Position numbers and translations under genes: made by a program
Assembly (NCBI GenBank): GCA_026724425.1
Contig: JAIUCV010000005.1
Span: 40,459,784-40,523,783, forward strand
DNA length: 64,000 bases
Direction: 5' to 3'
Source: Erythrophleum ivorense
Lineage: Eukaryota; Streptophyta; Magnoliopsida; Fabales; Fabaceae
The notes under the pieces: model-generated
Seen by the model: the letters and a program-made list of their open reading frames with translations, nothing else
Told to the model about the DNA's origin: nothing
Database searches by the model: none
Part shown: positions 24,720 through 36,780 of the stretch, piece by piece
How positions within the stretch are numbered: the stretch's first letter is position 1
Layout: every line of letters starts with the position of its first letter

Positions 24720-27700
24720 TGTAATGTCTGGTTTTCATTAAATGATGGAAACGGATGCGTTTTTAAAGCAAGCCCCTTGAGATGAGTTATTTAAGACCAA
24801 CAAAAATTAGAATAAAATTCTAAATAATGGAAAATGAGAATTTGAGCCCTGAATTGCCCAAAAACTGGGGCCACAGTGATTCAAAAAATTTGCCGAAAGG
24901 CCAATGGTATTTTCTTAAATAAGTACAATTTTGGAAAAACACATAGGAGGGATTTTTAAATGAAATTTTTGAGTTCTCAAGGGTTCTCAGAGGCCCTAAA
25001 AATCATAGGAAGCTCTAGGACAGTTAAAACCCCTCCGGTGTATGTTTTCCAATGTTAGTTGACCCGAACTTTAACCGATTCATTTGGAAAGGTTTTAACT
25101 CCGATTTGAGTAATTCTAAAGGCATTTATAAAATTAGGAACCTAAATTTTATGATGGAAAAGATAGTTCTCAAAAAGGAATTAAAATAAAGCTAAAACAA
25201 AATTGCCACATATGCGGGATGTAAACGTCATTTTTAGAACAATTTAGTCTTGATTATTCCTTTAAGAAGGGCGTCCCACTCTCTCTCTCTTTTAACCAAC
25301 TTGGTGCCTTGTCCAAAATAGAGAAGGGGCTGAAGAAGGTGACACACAAGGAGAAGCATAAGAAAAGGGAGAAGAAAGTCAAGAAAGATACGTAAGTGGA
25401 AGGAATTTCATGACTTTCTCTTCTTCAAAGTTGTTCTCCTCTTTTTGCTCCATCTTTCTATAATTTTGGATGTTTAAATGGTTCTATTTTGGCCTTGAAA
25501 TAGAGGGGAAAGTTTAAAAACTTAAGGAGAAGAATAGAGCTAAGGGAGAACTCTTGGGAAAGAACTTGATTTAAGGTAATTTTCTTGCAAGATGTTGCTT
25601 CATTTCCCATATTTTGGCCTCATACAGAACCAAGAAAAGTGGGAGGTTTTTGACTTAGAGCAAGTATGAAACACATAAATTAGACTATGAGAAAGTAGAA
25701 TATGCAAAGAAATTAGAAGGGAAATCAATGAAATGCAAGAATAGAAAGTGTGAAGCTCTTGAATGGGATGAAAAAATTGATTTAATATATAAACTTCTTT
25801 GCATGTGTGAGTGTTTATTTAAGCTTCTAAAACCTTTAAGAAGCCTCCTAAGTGTGTCACCTACCAAGGAAAAATCAAGAAGTCTATGAACTCTTCCTCC
25901 CCCTTATGTTTCGGCCTAGGCTAGTAAAATAGGTTAGGAAGTATTTTAATTTATTCTAGCCTTGGTTTGAGACTTTATATGATAGTAGAAGGTTGGAGGA
26001 ACCCTTAGGAAAAATTTAGAACCCATAGAAAGTAAGTTAGTGCCTTATGTTCCATAATATGACCTAAAGAAGCAACATGTAGTTAGGCTCTTTGTTTTAA
26101 TTGTGTGATAATTTCAAAAGGCTTAAAAGGAGTCAAGAATCATAAATGGAAGAAAAGAATGGAGCCTAGACTTCAAACAATGGATGTTACTTCATTAGTT
26201 GCAATTAGGAATCATAATTGAACCATAAAACAAAATTAGAATTCCAAATAGATAGGTAGCTTTGAAAATAGTTCCAAGAGTCTAATTGGTTCCTATCTTG
26301 TGTATTTAGGCCAAGGGAAATAAGCCCCACCTAGTTGTAAGTGTGTAGCCATGGGAGGAGATCCAAATTCAAGAGAAAAAGTGTACTTGTGTGACAAAGG
26401 TAGCTTTCTCCACTTTCTCTTCTGCATAAATATGTGCTTTCCTTGTCTTTGAATGTGTGTATGTGTGTTTCAAGTTATGAAATATGTTCTAGTATATTCC
26501 TATGTTCCATGGAACTATAGTATTATTTTATATTTGTAAATGATGTGTAGCATGCTTGCATTGGATTGCTTGAGTGTGGAGAAGCCAAGAACCTTCCAAC
26601 TTCGGTGAGGATGAGCCAAGAGCCTTTAGAAATAGTTAAGACCAAGAGGAAGTCTCTCAAGAGCAAGGCTTAGTTTATGGCCTTTGAGGAAAAGGGTGAG
26701 GCAAGTCCAAGCACATTGAAGAAAGTAGGTGAGGCTAATCCACTCATTTGACAAGCCTATGTAGGCCATGGGTGATTTGTAGAAATGCCAAGAATGTATC
26801 ATGAATCATTTCTAGTATATGCCTATGTTCCATGGAACCATAGTATTATTTTATGTATGTAAATGATGTGTAGCATGCTTGCATTGGATTGCTTGAGTGT
26901 GGAGAGGCCAAGAACCTTCCAACTTCGGTGAGGATGAGTCAAGAGCCTTTAGAAATGGTTAAGACCAAGAGGAAGTCTCCCAAGAGCAAGGCTTAGTTTA
27001 TGGCCTTTGAGGAAAAGGGTGAGGCAAGTCCAAGAACCTTGAAGAAAGTGGGTGAGGCTAATCCACTCATTTGACAAGCCTATGTAGGCTATCGGTGATT
27101 TGTAGAAATGCCAAGAATGTATCATGAATCATTCTAAATGATAGTATGCTCATGCATGCATTTTAAGACTTGTATTGCATTCTTTATGCATAATTGAATG
27201 GGAGATGAATTATTGGAATTCTTTAAATCTCATTCCCTCATCTCCAATGATCTAATATGCTAAGTGGATCAAGTGGATAAGGTAATGGAAGCCAACCACC
27301 TTAAAGATGAAAGGATGACATTCAAGTGCATGATTTTTGCTATTTTAAGGCCATTAAAGTGATGAATGTTGTAATCTAATGTTGTATATGACTTATGACC
27401 CTTTGAATATGTATAATTATGTTAATAATCATGTATCGATAAGAGATTATATTATGTGACCATGAGAATGCAAATTTAGCATGTAATGACAATTTGTGCT
27501 TCTTGGAAGTTTGATGTAAATGTGTATATGTGGAAGTGGCATGGCCAAATTGAGATGCATGGGGTTTGGGACTACTTGAGAAGTTCAAATAAGTCATAAT
27601 CATGCTTTTAGACTTGCCCAAGAGGTGCCAAACACTAAGGAAAGCTATTTGGACATTTTGGTATCTTGCATGGACCAAGAATTGATCAATTTAAAACCCT

Positions 27701-28694
27701 ATACCACATTTGTCCAAATGAGCTCTTTTTGATATGAGATTTGGTATACAATTAGAGTTTGATGAAAGTTTTTTGGAAATCTAAAGAACAGAATTTTTGG
27801 AGGTTTGTAGAATATTTGATAAATTTTCGAAGTTGAAAAAAATTTTGGTTTTGGTCTGATGTACTATTCACTCAAGTCCGAAAATGATTTCTGTCACTCA
27901 GGGGTCAAATGATGTCCAATTGCTACGAAATTTTATAGGAAAAAACTAGACACTCTCAATGACTTGTTTCAACTAGAAGCACCCCATTTGGATGTTTAGA
28001 GAGGGAGATATGAATTTTAAAAATTCTACCCAATATCAGGCGCTCAAACTGACCTCAGGTATTGTTTGATTAGGTTTCAAGGTCTAGGCATGCTTAAACT
28101 AGTCTAGAGTTATTTTTTTCCTCTAATTGACATCTGTAGCTTTCTAGATTAGTATCATTTGCATGGATTGAATTTTTGTAAAATTAATTGTACATTTTTA
28201 AAAATTGCTACAGAAACTTGTGACAGTATCAGTAGACAGCCAGACCCCTAAACCTTTTTGAATGTCAAACATTTCTTGTGTGGTGTTTCATGGCCTGGCC
28301 GTATTTTTAGCATAAAGTAGACATGTGTAACTTTCTAGAATGGCTAAGAATGTATGTTTTTGATTTTTTTTAGAATTAATTATAAATTTCCAAAAATTGT
28401 GACAGAAAGGGAAGAAATCTGACCGAAAATGCAACTATGTATTTTATGATTTCTTTTGCTTCCCATGAGTTGTGAGGCACTTTTGGTGATGGAAATGAGT
28501 TATATCTATGTAATTAAATATGAAAATGTGATATATGAGCTCACATGGTCCACGAGACACCGAATGGAATTTTCATACGTAGTGCAACGCGAAATAAATG
28601 CATTATTTATATACCATTTCCTTGAAATCCTTAAGAAATGCATGGTATGAAACTTATGAATTACATGAGAAAGGCTAGAAAGTATGGTATTACA
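24720..28694 (+). mobile_element. Family-1 solo LTR
   Basis: It runs TGTAATGTCTGG...GTATTACA, 3975 bp, flanked by aaagt (24715-24719) and aaggt (28695-28699), a 5-bp duplication with one change. It has no internal region. It is longer than its relative at 29568-32919, partly because of a 323-bp tandem duplication (26487-27132). It is inserted in the SIRE env-like region. Confidence 0.88.
26487..27132 (+). repeat. 2 x 323-bp tandem duplication in the LTR
   Basis: Unit 1 (26487-26809) and unit 2 (26810-27132) are nearly identical by eye. Each starts at ttctagtatat and ends at atgaatcat. The unit includes the ggtgagg-type repeats of the LTR. Confidence 0.9.
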
Positions 28695-29567
28695 AAGGTC
28701 ATCAAGAGTAGGGATAAGTGAAGTGGTGTCAAGATTTTTGTGACATTTGCAACAAGGGGAGAAAGGCGAAGGAGGAAGGAAAAGTAAAGGGGTGGAAGTG
28801 ACTAGATCATAAAAAGATAATGGAAACTCAACATGGCTTAAGGATGAGGTCAGGAGCAGAGAATTAGGTTGTGTGGATGGAGATAGAGGAAGATTTTAGG
28901 GAGGATCGATTGGAGTATCAAGGGTTAGAGGAGAAGCAAGAAGAGAAGAGATAGATGGATGATCAATGGTGGAGGTACAGAGTGGATGATCAGATGAAGT
29001 GGTCGGAGGGTCATTTGAAATACTTGGAGGTGAAAGATCAATGTATTGAGATGTGGTCGAAGAGATTGGTGGAGGATCAAAGGGTTAAAGAGAAGGCAAT
29101 GTTGAAGTGATGATGGGTGAAGGACTAATGGAACACACTAGTAAGTCAAAAACTTTAGTAACTACATCATCAAGAGTTAGAGCATCATCGAAAGAGGAGG
29201 ACTATTGATTTGAAACCTTTCTTTAAGACTTAGAGGTGGGAGATAGTTGGTCAATACTTGCAGGAACTTGATGCAGGTTGATGAATCGATTATACTTGAT
29301 TTTAAAGGCTTCTAGATCTTTTCAAAGCTCTTTCAAATCAAAATCTTAAATCTACTCATTTCCTATTGGTGTGTAGTTCATCTACTGTAGAGAAGTTTCA
29401 TCACATGTTATTGTTACCACCTAAAGCTTATATCCTTCAAAATTTACATCTTGTCCCTTAAAGATTCTGGTCAAAAGCATGCCATAGGGAAGACTTGATG
29501 ACGAACTTGGATTTTTTACAACTTCTTTCATAAATTTAAGTATCTAATAGTATAAATCTATGTTCTG
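28695..29567 (-). pseudogene. SIRE env-like ORF, middle part
   Basis: On the minus strand from about 29560 the translation shows SLPYGMLLTRIFKG followed by DVNFEGY. This resembles the recurring 'LPYGMLLTRIF' segment of the so-called putative plant transposon protein domain found in env-like ORFs of SIRE-type copies. It continues into proline/serine/threonine-rich sequence (PSPIITSTLPSL, DPPPISSTTSQ, DHPLCTSTIDHPS) toward 28700. Several in-frame stops are present. The part before it lies beyond the solo LTR at 29568-32919 and the part after it beyond the LTR at 24720-28694. Confidence 0.6.
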
Positions 29568-32500
29568 TGTAATGTCTAAAAATGACAAAAATGGATATGT
29601 TTTCAAAGTAGGTCCTCTAAAATAAATTAGTTAAATTCTAAAAAATTTAGAATAATGATCTAGACATTAAGTAATAAAAGTATGAGGTTAGAGATACCTT
29701 GAAATAGAGGCTAAAATAACCAAACAGAAATTAACGAAATAGCTACGTAACATAATAACATTTTTGTAATTTTAAAATTCTCACAGGAGGGCTTTTTAAA
29801 TAGAAAATTTGAGTTTTTTAGGGTTTTCAAAGACCTTGAAAATCATGGGAAGCCGTGGGATAGTTAAAACCCCTTTGGTGTATGTTTTCTAACGTCGGTT
29901 GACCCAAACTTTGATCCTTTTATTTAGGAAGGTTTTAGCTCTAATTTGAGTGATTCCAAAGGCATTTTATAAGATTAAGGACCTAAATTTTATGATAGAA
30001 AAAATGATTATAAAAAAGGAGCTAAAACGAACCAGAAACAAAAATGCCAAGATTAAGGGACATAATTGGAATTTTTGGAAGCAAATCCTTGAACCCTAGC
30101 TATATATACCCCATGCCCCACTCTTCTCCTCACTTAGTTGATTTTATTTCTGCCCTAAACTAGACAAAGAAGCAAGGGAGTGAGAAGCACAAGGGAGGAG
30201 AGAAAGTAAGGAAAAGGTATGGTTTTTCATAAATTTTCTTGGTTTCTCTTTAGCAAATCCCTTCTCCTTCATCTTCCCTTCTTTTCTATGGAATTATTGA
30301 ATTATTTGGGGCTGTTTTGAGGTCAAACCTAAGAGGGAATTTTTGAAAATCAAGAGAAGAAGCCAAACAAAGTGAAGAACAAACAAAAGAAACCAAGAAA
30401 CTAAGGTAATTTGCCATGCTTCAAGCTTGATTTCTCTTATTCTTTCTCTTGTAATTTTCACCCTACATAAGACCAGCCTTAAGGGGTTAAATTTCTAGCC
30501 AAACTAAGAGTGAATCTTAGAAAAATGAGGGAGAAGAATAAGAATATGCAAAGGAACAATCAAACAACAATTAGATTTCAAGATAGCAAAGTCAGGGTTT
30601 CTAGTGTTCCACCAAAATTCTGTTTTGATGCAAGATTCCTAGGTCAAAATAGATGTTTAGATAAGCTCCTAAGATTCCTAAGAAGCTTCCCATATGCATC
30701 TCCCATCAAGCAAACAAGACAACCTCACTTGATGTATAGCTTCGGCCTAGGCTAGAAAGAGAACCAATGGGTGGTTTTAATTTATTCCAAGCTTGATTTT
30801 GTATCATATATGATGGGAGAGGATGAGAAGAAGCCTTGGAAAAATTTTAGAAGTCATGGATAGTGAGATGTAACTTTAGGTTCTATATTATGACTTAAAG
30901 AAGCTACACCTAATTAGGCTCCTTAAATAAATTGTGTGATGGCTCCAAGAGATTTAAAAGAAGTCAAGAATCATAAATGGATAGAAAGAATAGAGTCTAA
31001 ATCATAGATTATGGATGTTGCTTTATTAGGTGCATTATGGAACCATAATTGAGCCATAAGAACCACCTAGCTTTTAAAATGAATATGTGGCTTTTGAAAT
31101 TGTTCCAAGAGTGTAATTGACTTCCATATTATATGTCTAAGTTAAAGGGACCAAGTCTCACATTTTTGTGAGTGTGTGGCCGAGGGAGAGGAAGAGTGTT
31201 CAAGGAAGAAAGTGTGCATTTGTAACAAAGGTAGCCCTTTCTTATTTTTCTCATATATGAGTGGATGTTTATCTTGTCTTTGAATATGTATATGTATGTT
31301 TTGAGCCATGAAAAATATTTTTAGCATATATTTATATGCCATGATACCACGATATTATGTTATGCATTCAAATGATGTTTAGTAAATTTGCTTTGGTTTG
31401 CTTGAGTGTAGTAAAGCCAAAAGCCCCCTAGCAATGGTGAGAATGAGCCAAGAATCCTTAAGCATGGGTGAGATAAGCCAAAAGTCTCTCAAGAGTGAGG
31501 CTTAGTCAAGACTCTTTAAGAAAATAGGCAAGGCAAGTCTAAAATCTCCTAAGAGAATGGATGAGGCTAAACCACTTGCTTGGAAAGCTTATATATGTTT
31601 TGTATGACTTCTTAAATGCTAAAGATGTTCCATGAATGATTATGAAAGCCATAATATCCATGCATGCATTTCTAGATTTGGATTTACATTCTTTATGTAT
31701 GGCTAAAAAGGAGAAGAGCCAATGGGATTCCTAGAATCCCATCCCTTCCTCCCCATTTGCCTAACATGACTAGGTGGTCTAAATGAGCCAAGGAATGGAA
31801 GCCACCAGCTTGAAGAAGAGAGTTTGACAACAAAATGTGTGAAAATGTGCATTTTGTAGCCATATGAGTGGCATATGATGTAATCCAATATTGTATATAA
31901 TGTATGAACTTATGAACACTTGTAAATATATGGATATATTGTGTATGTATGAGATTTGACGCCATATATATGACATAGTAATTTTTGAGCATTGAATGGC
32001 AAGATCTAGCTTATGTATTCTTATATATACCTTGGGGCGAGAGAGTGAGTTTGTGAAATCTAAGTTTGTACACCTTTGAGACATGTTTAGTAAACTATTT
32101 TGGTACTTTCCTACTTGCTCAAGTGGCTATGGATGTGTTAGAAGTGGATTTGAACCATTTGAGACCCTCATAAGACACAAAAAATACCATTTTACAACCC
32201 TATGGCACAATCTGACCAAGTAAACAAATTTATATGAAATTTGGCATGCATATAGATCTTATCCAAAAAAATTTGGAAAACTAAAGACTAGATTATTTGG
32301 AGCTCTGTGGAATTAATATATGATTTTTCAAAGTTGCCAAATTTCAATTGTTCTGATATGGTTACTGTTCATATGATCAGTTTCTTCTCTTGTGTCATTT
32401 AAGAATCAAATGGTGTCCAATGCTTATGAAAATTTACAATTATAAACTAGACATGATAAAGTTTCTATGGCCATTAAGATCACCCCAATTGGATGTTTGA

Positions 32501-32919
32501 GCAGGGAGATATAAATTTTTAAAGTTATGCGATAGTACCATAAAGTAGACATCTTTAGATTTCTAGAATGGTATAGTGTGTTTGATTTTAATTTTTTTAG
32601 AATTAGTTATAATTTTCTAAAGTTCATGAGAGAAAGTTGGACCATGAACCTGAGGCTGCACATGTAAATTTTGTGTATATGGTTTATGAGATCGAGTTTT
32701 TGGCCATTTTTTGATATGGTTTTGAGTTGTATTTGTGTATTTAAATATGAGAATGAGATGGATGAGTTGATATAGTCCATGGGACACGAAATAAAAAATT
32801 TATCCACAACGTAATGTGAAAATAATCCACTTTTTAATGGATTTTTCTATGAACTTGTGTTATGCAAGAAGTTATGCTTAGAAATGAAATGGGATAAGTT
32901 AAATGAATATGGTGTTACA
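29568..32919 (+). mobile_element. Family-1 solo LTR
   Basis: It runs TGTAATGTCT...GGTGTTACA, 3352 bp, flanked by ttctg (29563-29567) and ttcta (32920-32924), a 5-bp duplication with one change. No internal region. A clear TATA-like box tatatata is at 30101-30108. Small frames such as 30510-30755 have no recognisable content. Confidence 0.88.
30101..30108 (+). promoter_or_regulatory. Putative TATA box of family-1 LTR
   Basis: tatatata lies in 'ccctagctatatatacccc', 534 bp into the LTR. The same region of the minus-strand LTR ending at 23825 carries a matching TATA run (23219-23230), so the position is conserved between copies. Confidence 0.5.
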
Positions 32920-33960
32920 TTCTACATAGTAATCAAGTTAAAAACCTAGAAGATATCTTTATAGGAGACTACATCTAGTGATTAGATTTTGAAAAACATA
33001 GTGGTTCCAATGATGTGAGCAGCAACCCGATATTGAAAAGCAAGTGCTTGAGCATTTGTTTTTTGTCCTGTGACTAAATCCTTTTGCTCAACAACTAAGT
33101 CATATGCGTCAAAGAATGAAAACTGCATTTTAGTGGGCCAAGAATATCTAAAAAAGAAAAAATGAGGTTTATTGGAGAATGAAATCCCAAATATTTTTTT
33201 TCCACTAGTGCTATATCCATAGAAATTAATTTCCATTAACAACTGAACTTAGAGCTTTTCCCGATTTAATGACTACTAGGTTATTGTAGAACTCCCTTAC
33301 TAAGTCTTTGAATACCACTTCATCTATTGTCACCAGAGCAGTCCATTCCATGGCTTTAAACTTAGGCTCTAAGAAGCAATTTAATTGTGACAATCAAGTG
33401 AAATTTATGCACCTTCCTAGAGCAACGAGTTGATGTTGAAAGTTAGTGATATATTTATCAAGATGTTGCTATAGTCAAAATTTGAGGAGAAGATGGGACA
33501 TATCTATAGGGCTTTCTTCATCTTCGTTCATCTTCTTCTTGCCTTTGCCTTTTAGTATAGTGGTCTTTTTAGTAGAAGGTTCTCTGATAGAAATCTTTTT
33601 AGATTCACCCAGAAATGTTTCTATGGTTTTAGAATCTTCCTAATCTGGGTCATCTTCGACAACCTTTTTCTTTTTAAATTGTTTTCTTTTGATGGAGTCC
33701 TTCTTCATATCTTTTAAACTTTTCTTTTTACAAAGCTTTTACAATGCATGTTCCTTCTTCAACTCTTCTTCTTCAATGACAATGACACCCTTAACAAGAA
33801 TAAACTTCTTAGTTCTCTGTGAACATCGAAAATGGAAGGTGAGCCAATGGAAATGATGTTCCATCCACAAGATTAGGATTAGGGCAAAGGAAACTGTGTG
33901 AGCAATTATGGCGTGACTTTTTGATTCTCCTAAAAAGTGAATTTTTTTTAAAATGCTTTA
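32920..33960 (-). pseudogene. SIRE env-like ORF, N-terminal part
   Basis: On the minus strand, 33370-33280 reads KAMEWTALVTIDEVV then FKDLVREFYNNLVV, and 33242-32982 is an open segment with GKKIFGISFSNKP and ALAFQYRVAAHIIGTTMFF. These resemble the conserved N-terminal half of the putative plant transposon protein domain in SIRE-type env-like ORFs. Upstream (33840-33400) the sequence is lysine-rich and broken. The frame is interrupted at 32919 by a solo LTR and continues at 29567. Its role in the element is not established; a viral-envelope role is only hypothesised in the literature. Confidence 0.6.
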
Positions 33961-34299
33961 AACCACTACTTTTACGAGCTCAAGATCATCATTAGTCATC
34001 TATCACACCCATTTTTTAGAACATTTAATGCTTTTAACATTTGTCCCAAAACATGTGGCAAGAAAATGCCAAAATAATTTAATGATGCAAGACGCAACTT
34101 TCAAACACGTGTTGACATAGGATGCATTAAAAAATATGATAATTACTTTAAAACCAAATCAATCAAAGCATTTAGGAGCGTAAAACAAAATTGGTCAAGA
34201 TATATTTTAGAATTTATGAAATAAGTGAGGTGGAGGAGGCACATATAACATAATACCAAGTGGAGGATAAGTGGTGCTCCACTTCAAACAAACACACAA
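33961..34299 (-). other. SIRE spacer between pol and env-like ORF
   Basis: About 340 bp lie between the pol end and the env-like region. I see no coding signal or repeat. Confidence 0.45.
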
Positions 34300-35359
34300 A
34301 GATCATTATTTATGGTCAATCATTCCAAGTTTGTTTCTTAAGTATATGAACATATTTTTAAGCAAAGGTTTTATGAATATATCTTCAAGTTGATTCTCTG
34401 TTTGAGTATACATTACCTCCACATTTCCTTATTATACATGATCTCGGATGAAATGATGTTTCACTTCGATGTGCTTGGCCCAAGAGTGATGTATAGAATT
34501 CTTGGTAAGGCAAATGACATTGGTGTTGTCATAAAATATGGGGATGCGATTAAAGTTTATTGAATAGTGCTCTATTTGATATTTCATCCATAAAAATTGA
34601 GTACAGCAACTACCAACAGCCATATATTTAGCTTCCATAGTAAAAAGAGTCATAGAATTTTGCTTCTTGCTATACCAAGACATTAGTGAATTCCCAAGAA
34701 ATTGGCAACTCCTACTTATGCTTTTTCCTATCTAGTTTATCTCGAGCAAAGTCTGCATATACATATCCAACTAGATTAAAATTTTTAGTTCCAGGATACC
34801 ATAAACCATAGTTTTATGTTCCCGTTAGATATCTAAATATCCTTTTAATAGTAGTAAAGTGTGATTCTTTGGGATTAAATTGAAAGCTACACACTTGCAT
34901 ACATTAAACATAATGTCTAGTCTACTAGCTGTTAGATATAGTAATGAACCAATCATGCCTCTGTATTACTTTTGATCAAATTCCTTACCATTCTCATCAC
35001 TATCTAAGGTGGAGGAGGGACACATTAGAGTCCCCATTGGTTTTGAGTTCTGAAAACTATACTTGCAGATTAATTCTTTGGTATATTTGGATGGGTTGAT
35101 GAAACTTCCTTCCTTTGTTTATTTTATTTGTAGTCTAAGAAAAAAATTTAATTCTCCTATCATGTTTATTTCAAATTTTCCTTTCATTAGTTTAGTAAAT
35201 TCTTTGCACATATATTCATTAGTACCACCAAACACTATATCATCAATATAAATTTGAACAAGCAAAAATTTATTGTTGCTTTTCTTAATGAGAAGGGTTG
35301 TGCCAAGTTTACCTCTTAAGGATCCATTTTCTAGAAGAAAATTACTCAACTGTTCATGA
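34300..35359 (-). pseudogene. SIRE pol: RT C-terminal part and RNase H
   Basis: The minus strand from 35349 reads LSNFLLENGS...LLVQIYIDDIVFGGTNE, with an intact YIDD box, then CKEFTKLMKGKFEI and GELNFFLRLQIK. Further on, 34683-34432 reads SWYSKKQNSM, EAKYMAVGSCCTQFLWMK, DNTNVICLTKNSIHHS and AKHIEVKHHFIRDHV, the copia RNase H block with D/E/D positions visible. After a small frame change the pol end TENQLEDIFIKPL and LRNKLGMID can be read to about 34305. Several stops lie between RT and RNase H. The N-terminal RT, integrase and protease are missing. At 35360 the sequence changes abruptly to the truncated 5' LTR of the Tekay element. Confidence 0.85.
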
Positions 35360-36618
35360 CAAGTGTAAATGTATGTATGAATGATGTATGAACTATATAG
35401 AGAGCCAAAGCAATGAAAATGTGAGATTTGGCCCTTTTATGGCTTACATGTAAGAGTGTATTTTGGCCTGTAGCATAGTGAGTTTGAGATATATATTGAT
35501 TTGGACCACTTGAGTATTTCATATATACTATGTTTATGCTTTCAAACTTGTCCAAGAGGTGCTAGAACATGTGGGAGGCCATTTGAACCCACTTTGAACC
35601 ATTTTGGATGCTAAAATCACCAAATTTGTGAGCTCCGTCAAAGTATGACCAAATGAGCTCTTCTTGATATGAAATTTGGCATGCCTCTAAAGCCTATTGA
35701 GAGCTTCTTGAGAAGCTAAAGTAGGTAATATTTGGAGGTCTAGAGAATATTTGGTAAATTGTTGAAGTTGGAGAATTTTCTAGTTTTGGTTATTGTACTG
35801 TGCAACCAGGTCCGAAAATGAATCTGTATCATTCATGGACCAAACGGTGTCTGATTGTTATGAAATTTTATGGAGATAAACTAGATATCCATAGTGACCT
35901 ATACCACTGGAAGCACCTCAATTGAAGGTTTGTAGAGGGAGAATGAACTTTCTGAAATTCTGTGTCAGTATTAGGGAAGCTATCTGACCTTCGTTACTGT
36001 TCCATTTGTTTTGGAGGTCCAAAGGCTACTAAAATGATCTGAACTTATTTTTTCTCTCTATTTAACATCTGTATATTTCCAAATTGGTATAGGTTTCCCA
36101 GATTAGATTTTTGTGGAGTGAGTTATGGATTTTCGAAGTTCATGACAGCAAGCTGCACCAGTACTAGGGACAGCTGGACCTCTGTCTCTTTTTTTATGTC
36201 AAACATGGTCCAAACTCTGAGATTATGGTTAAGAATTATTTTTACTTTAAATTTAGCACTTAGAGCTTTCCATAGAGCTATGGTTTGCTTGATTTCCATT
36301 TTTTCAGAATTAGTTATGATTTTTCAAATTTAGAACCAAAAATCTGACTTTTAGGCTCATTTGAGAAATTGTATTTTCTTGGTTTTTAGCTTCATATCCA
36401 TGGTTTATGAGTTGTTTTATGCTATGTATGAGTTGTATAAATGGAGTTTGAGTAGAGTATGTAATTGATGGATTCACGAGACCCACAGGGGCAAAATATG
36501 AGCATTTGAATCCCGTTTTATAGCATAAAAATGTCACGGTTTATACTTGTTCTTTGAAAATTATATGGAATCAAACCTAAAGGGAGATTAGTTAGAGTTA
36601 AGTCATTATGGTGTTACA
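35360..36618 (+). repeat. Truncated 5' LTR of the Tekay element
   Basis: It matches 42748-44003 of the 3' LTR from 'caagtgtaaatg' onward and ends in ggtgttaca. The first ~1.45 kb, including the palindrome array, is absent. Left of the junction is SIRE pol. Confidence 0.95.
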
Positions 36619-36622
36619 TTTT

Positions 36623-36634
36623 TGGTATCAGAGC
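36623..36634 (+). other. Primer binding site (initiator tRNA-Met type)
   Basis: tggtatcagagc begins five bases after the LTR end, the standard match to the 3' end of plant initiator tRNA-Met used by chromoviruses. Confidence 0.9.
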
Positions 36635-36780
36635 AAAGGTTCAGGCACTTTTGCTCAATGTTAGGCTCTTGAATGATGTGAATTGCTTGTGTTTGGTGTG
36701 AATTGCCATGGAAGTGGTAACATTCACATGCATATGTGCTTGTGCTATGATTGTGAACTGAGAATTCTCTGTGGACTATC

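Noticed and set aside
24442..24738. Proline-rich minus-strand frame as a host cell-wall protein
   Set aside because: Position within the SIRE element, the helical region after it and the env-like pieces upstream point to an env-like remnant; no signal peptide.
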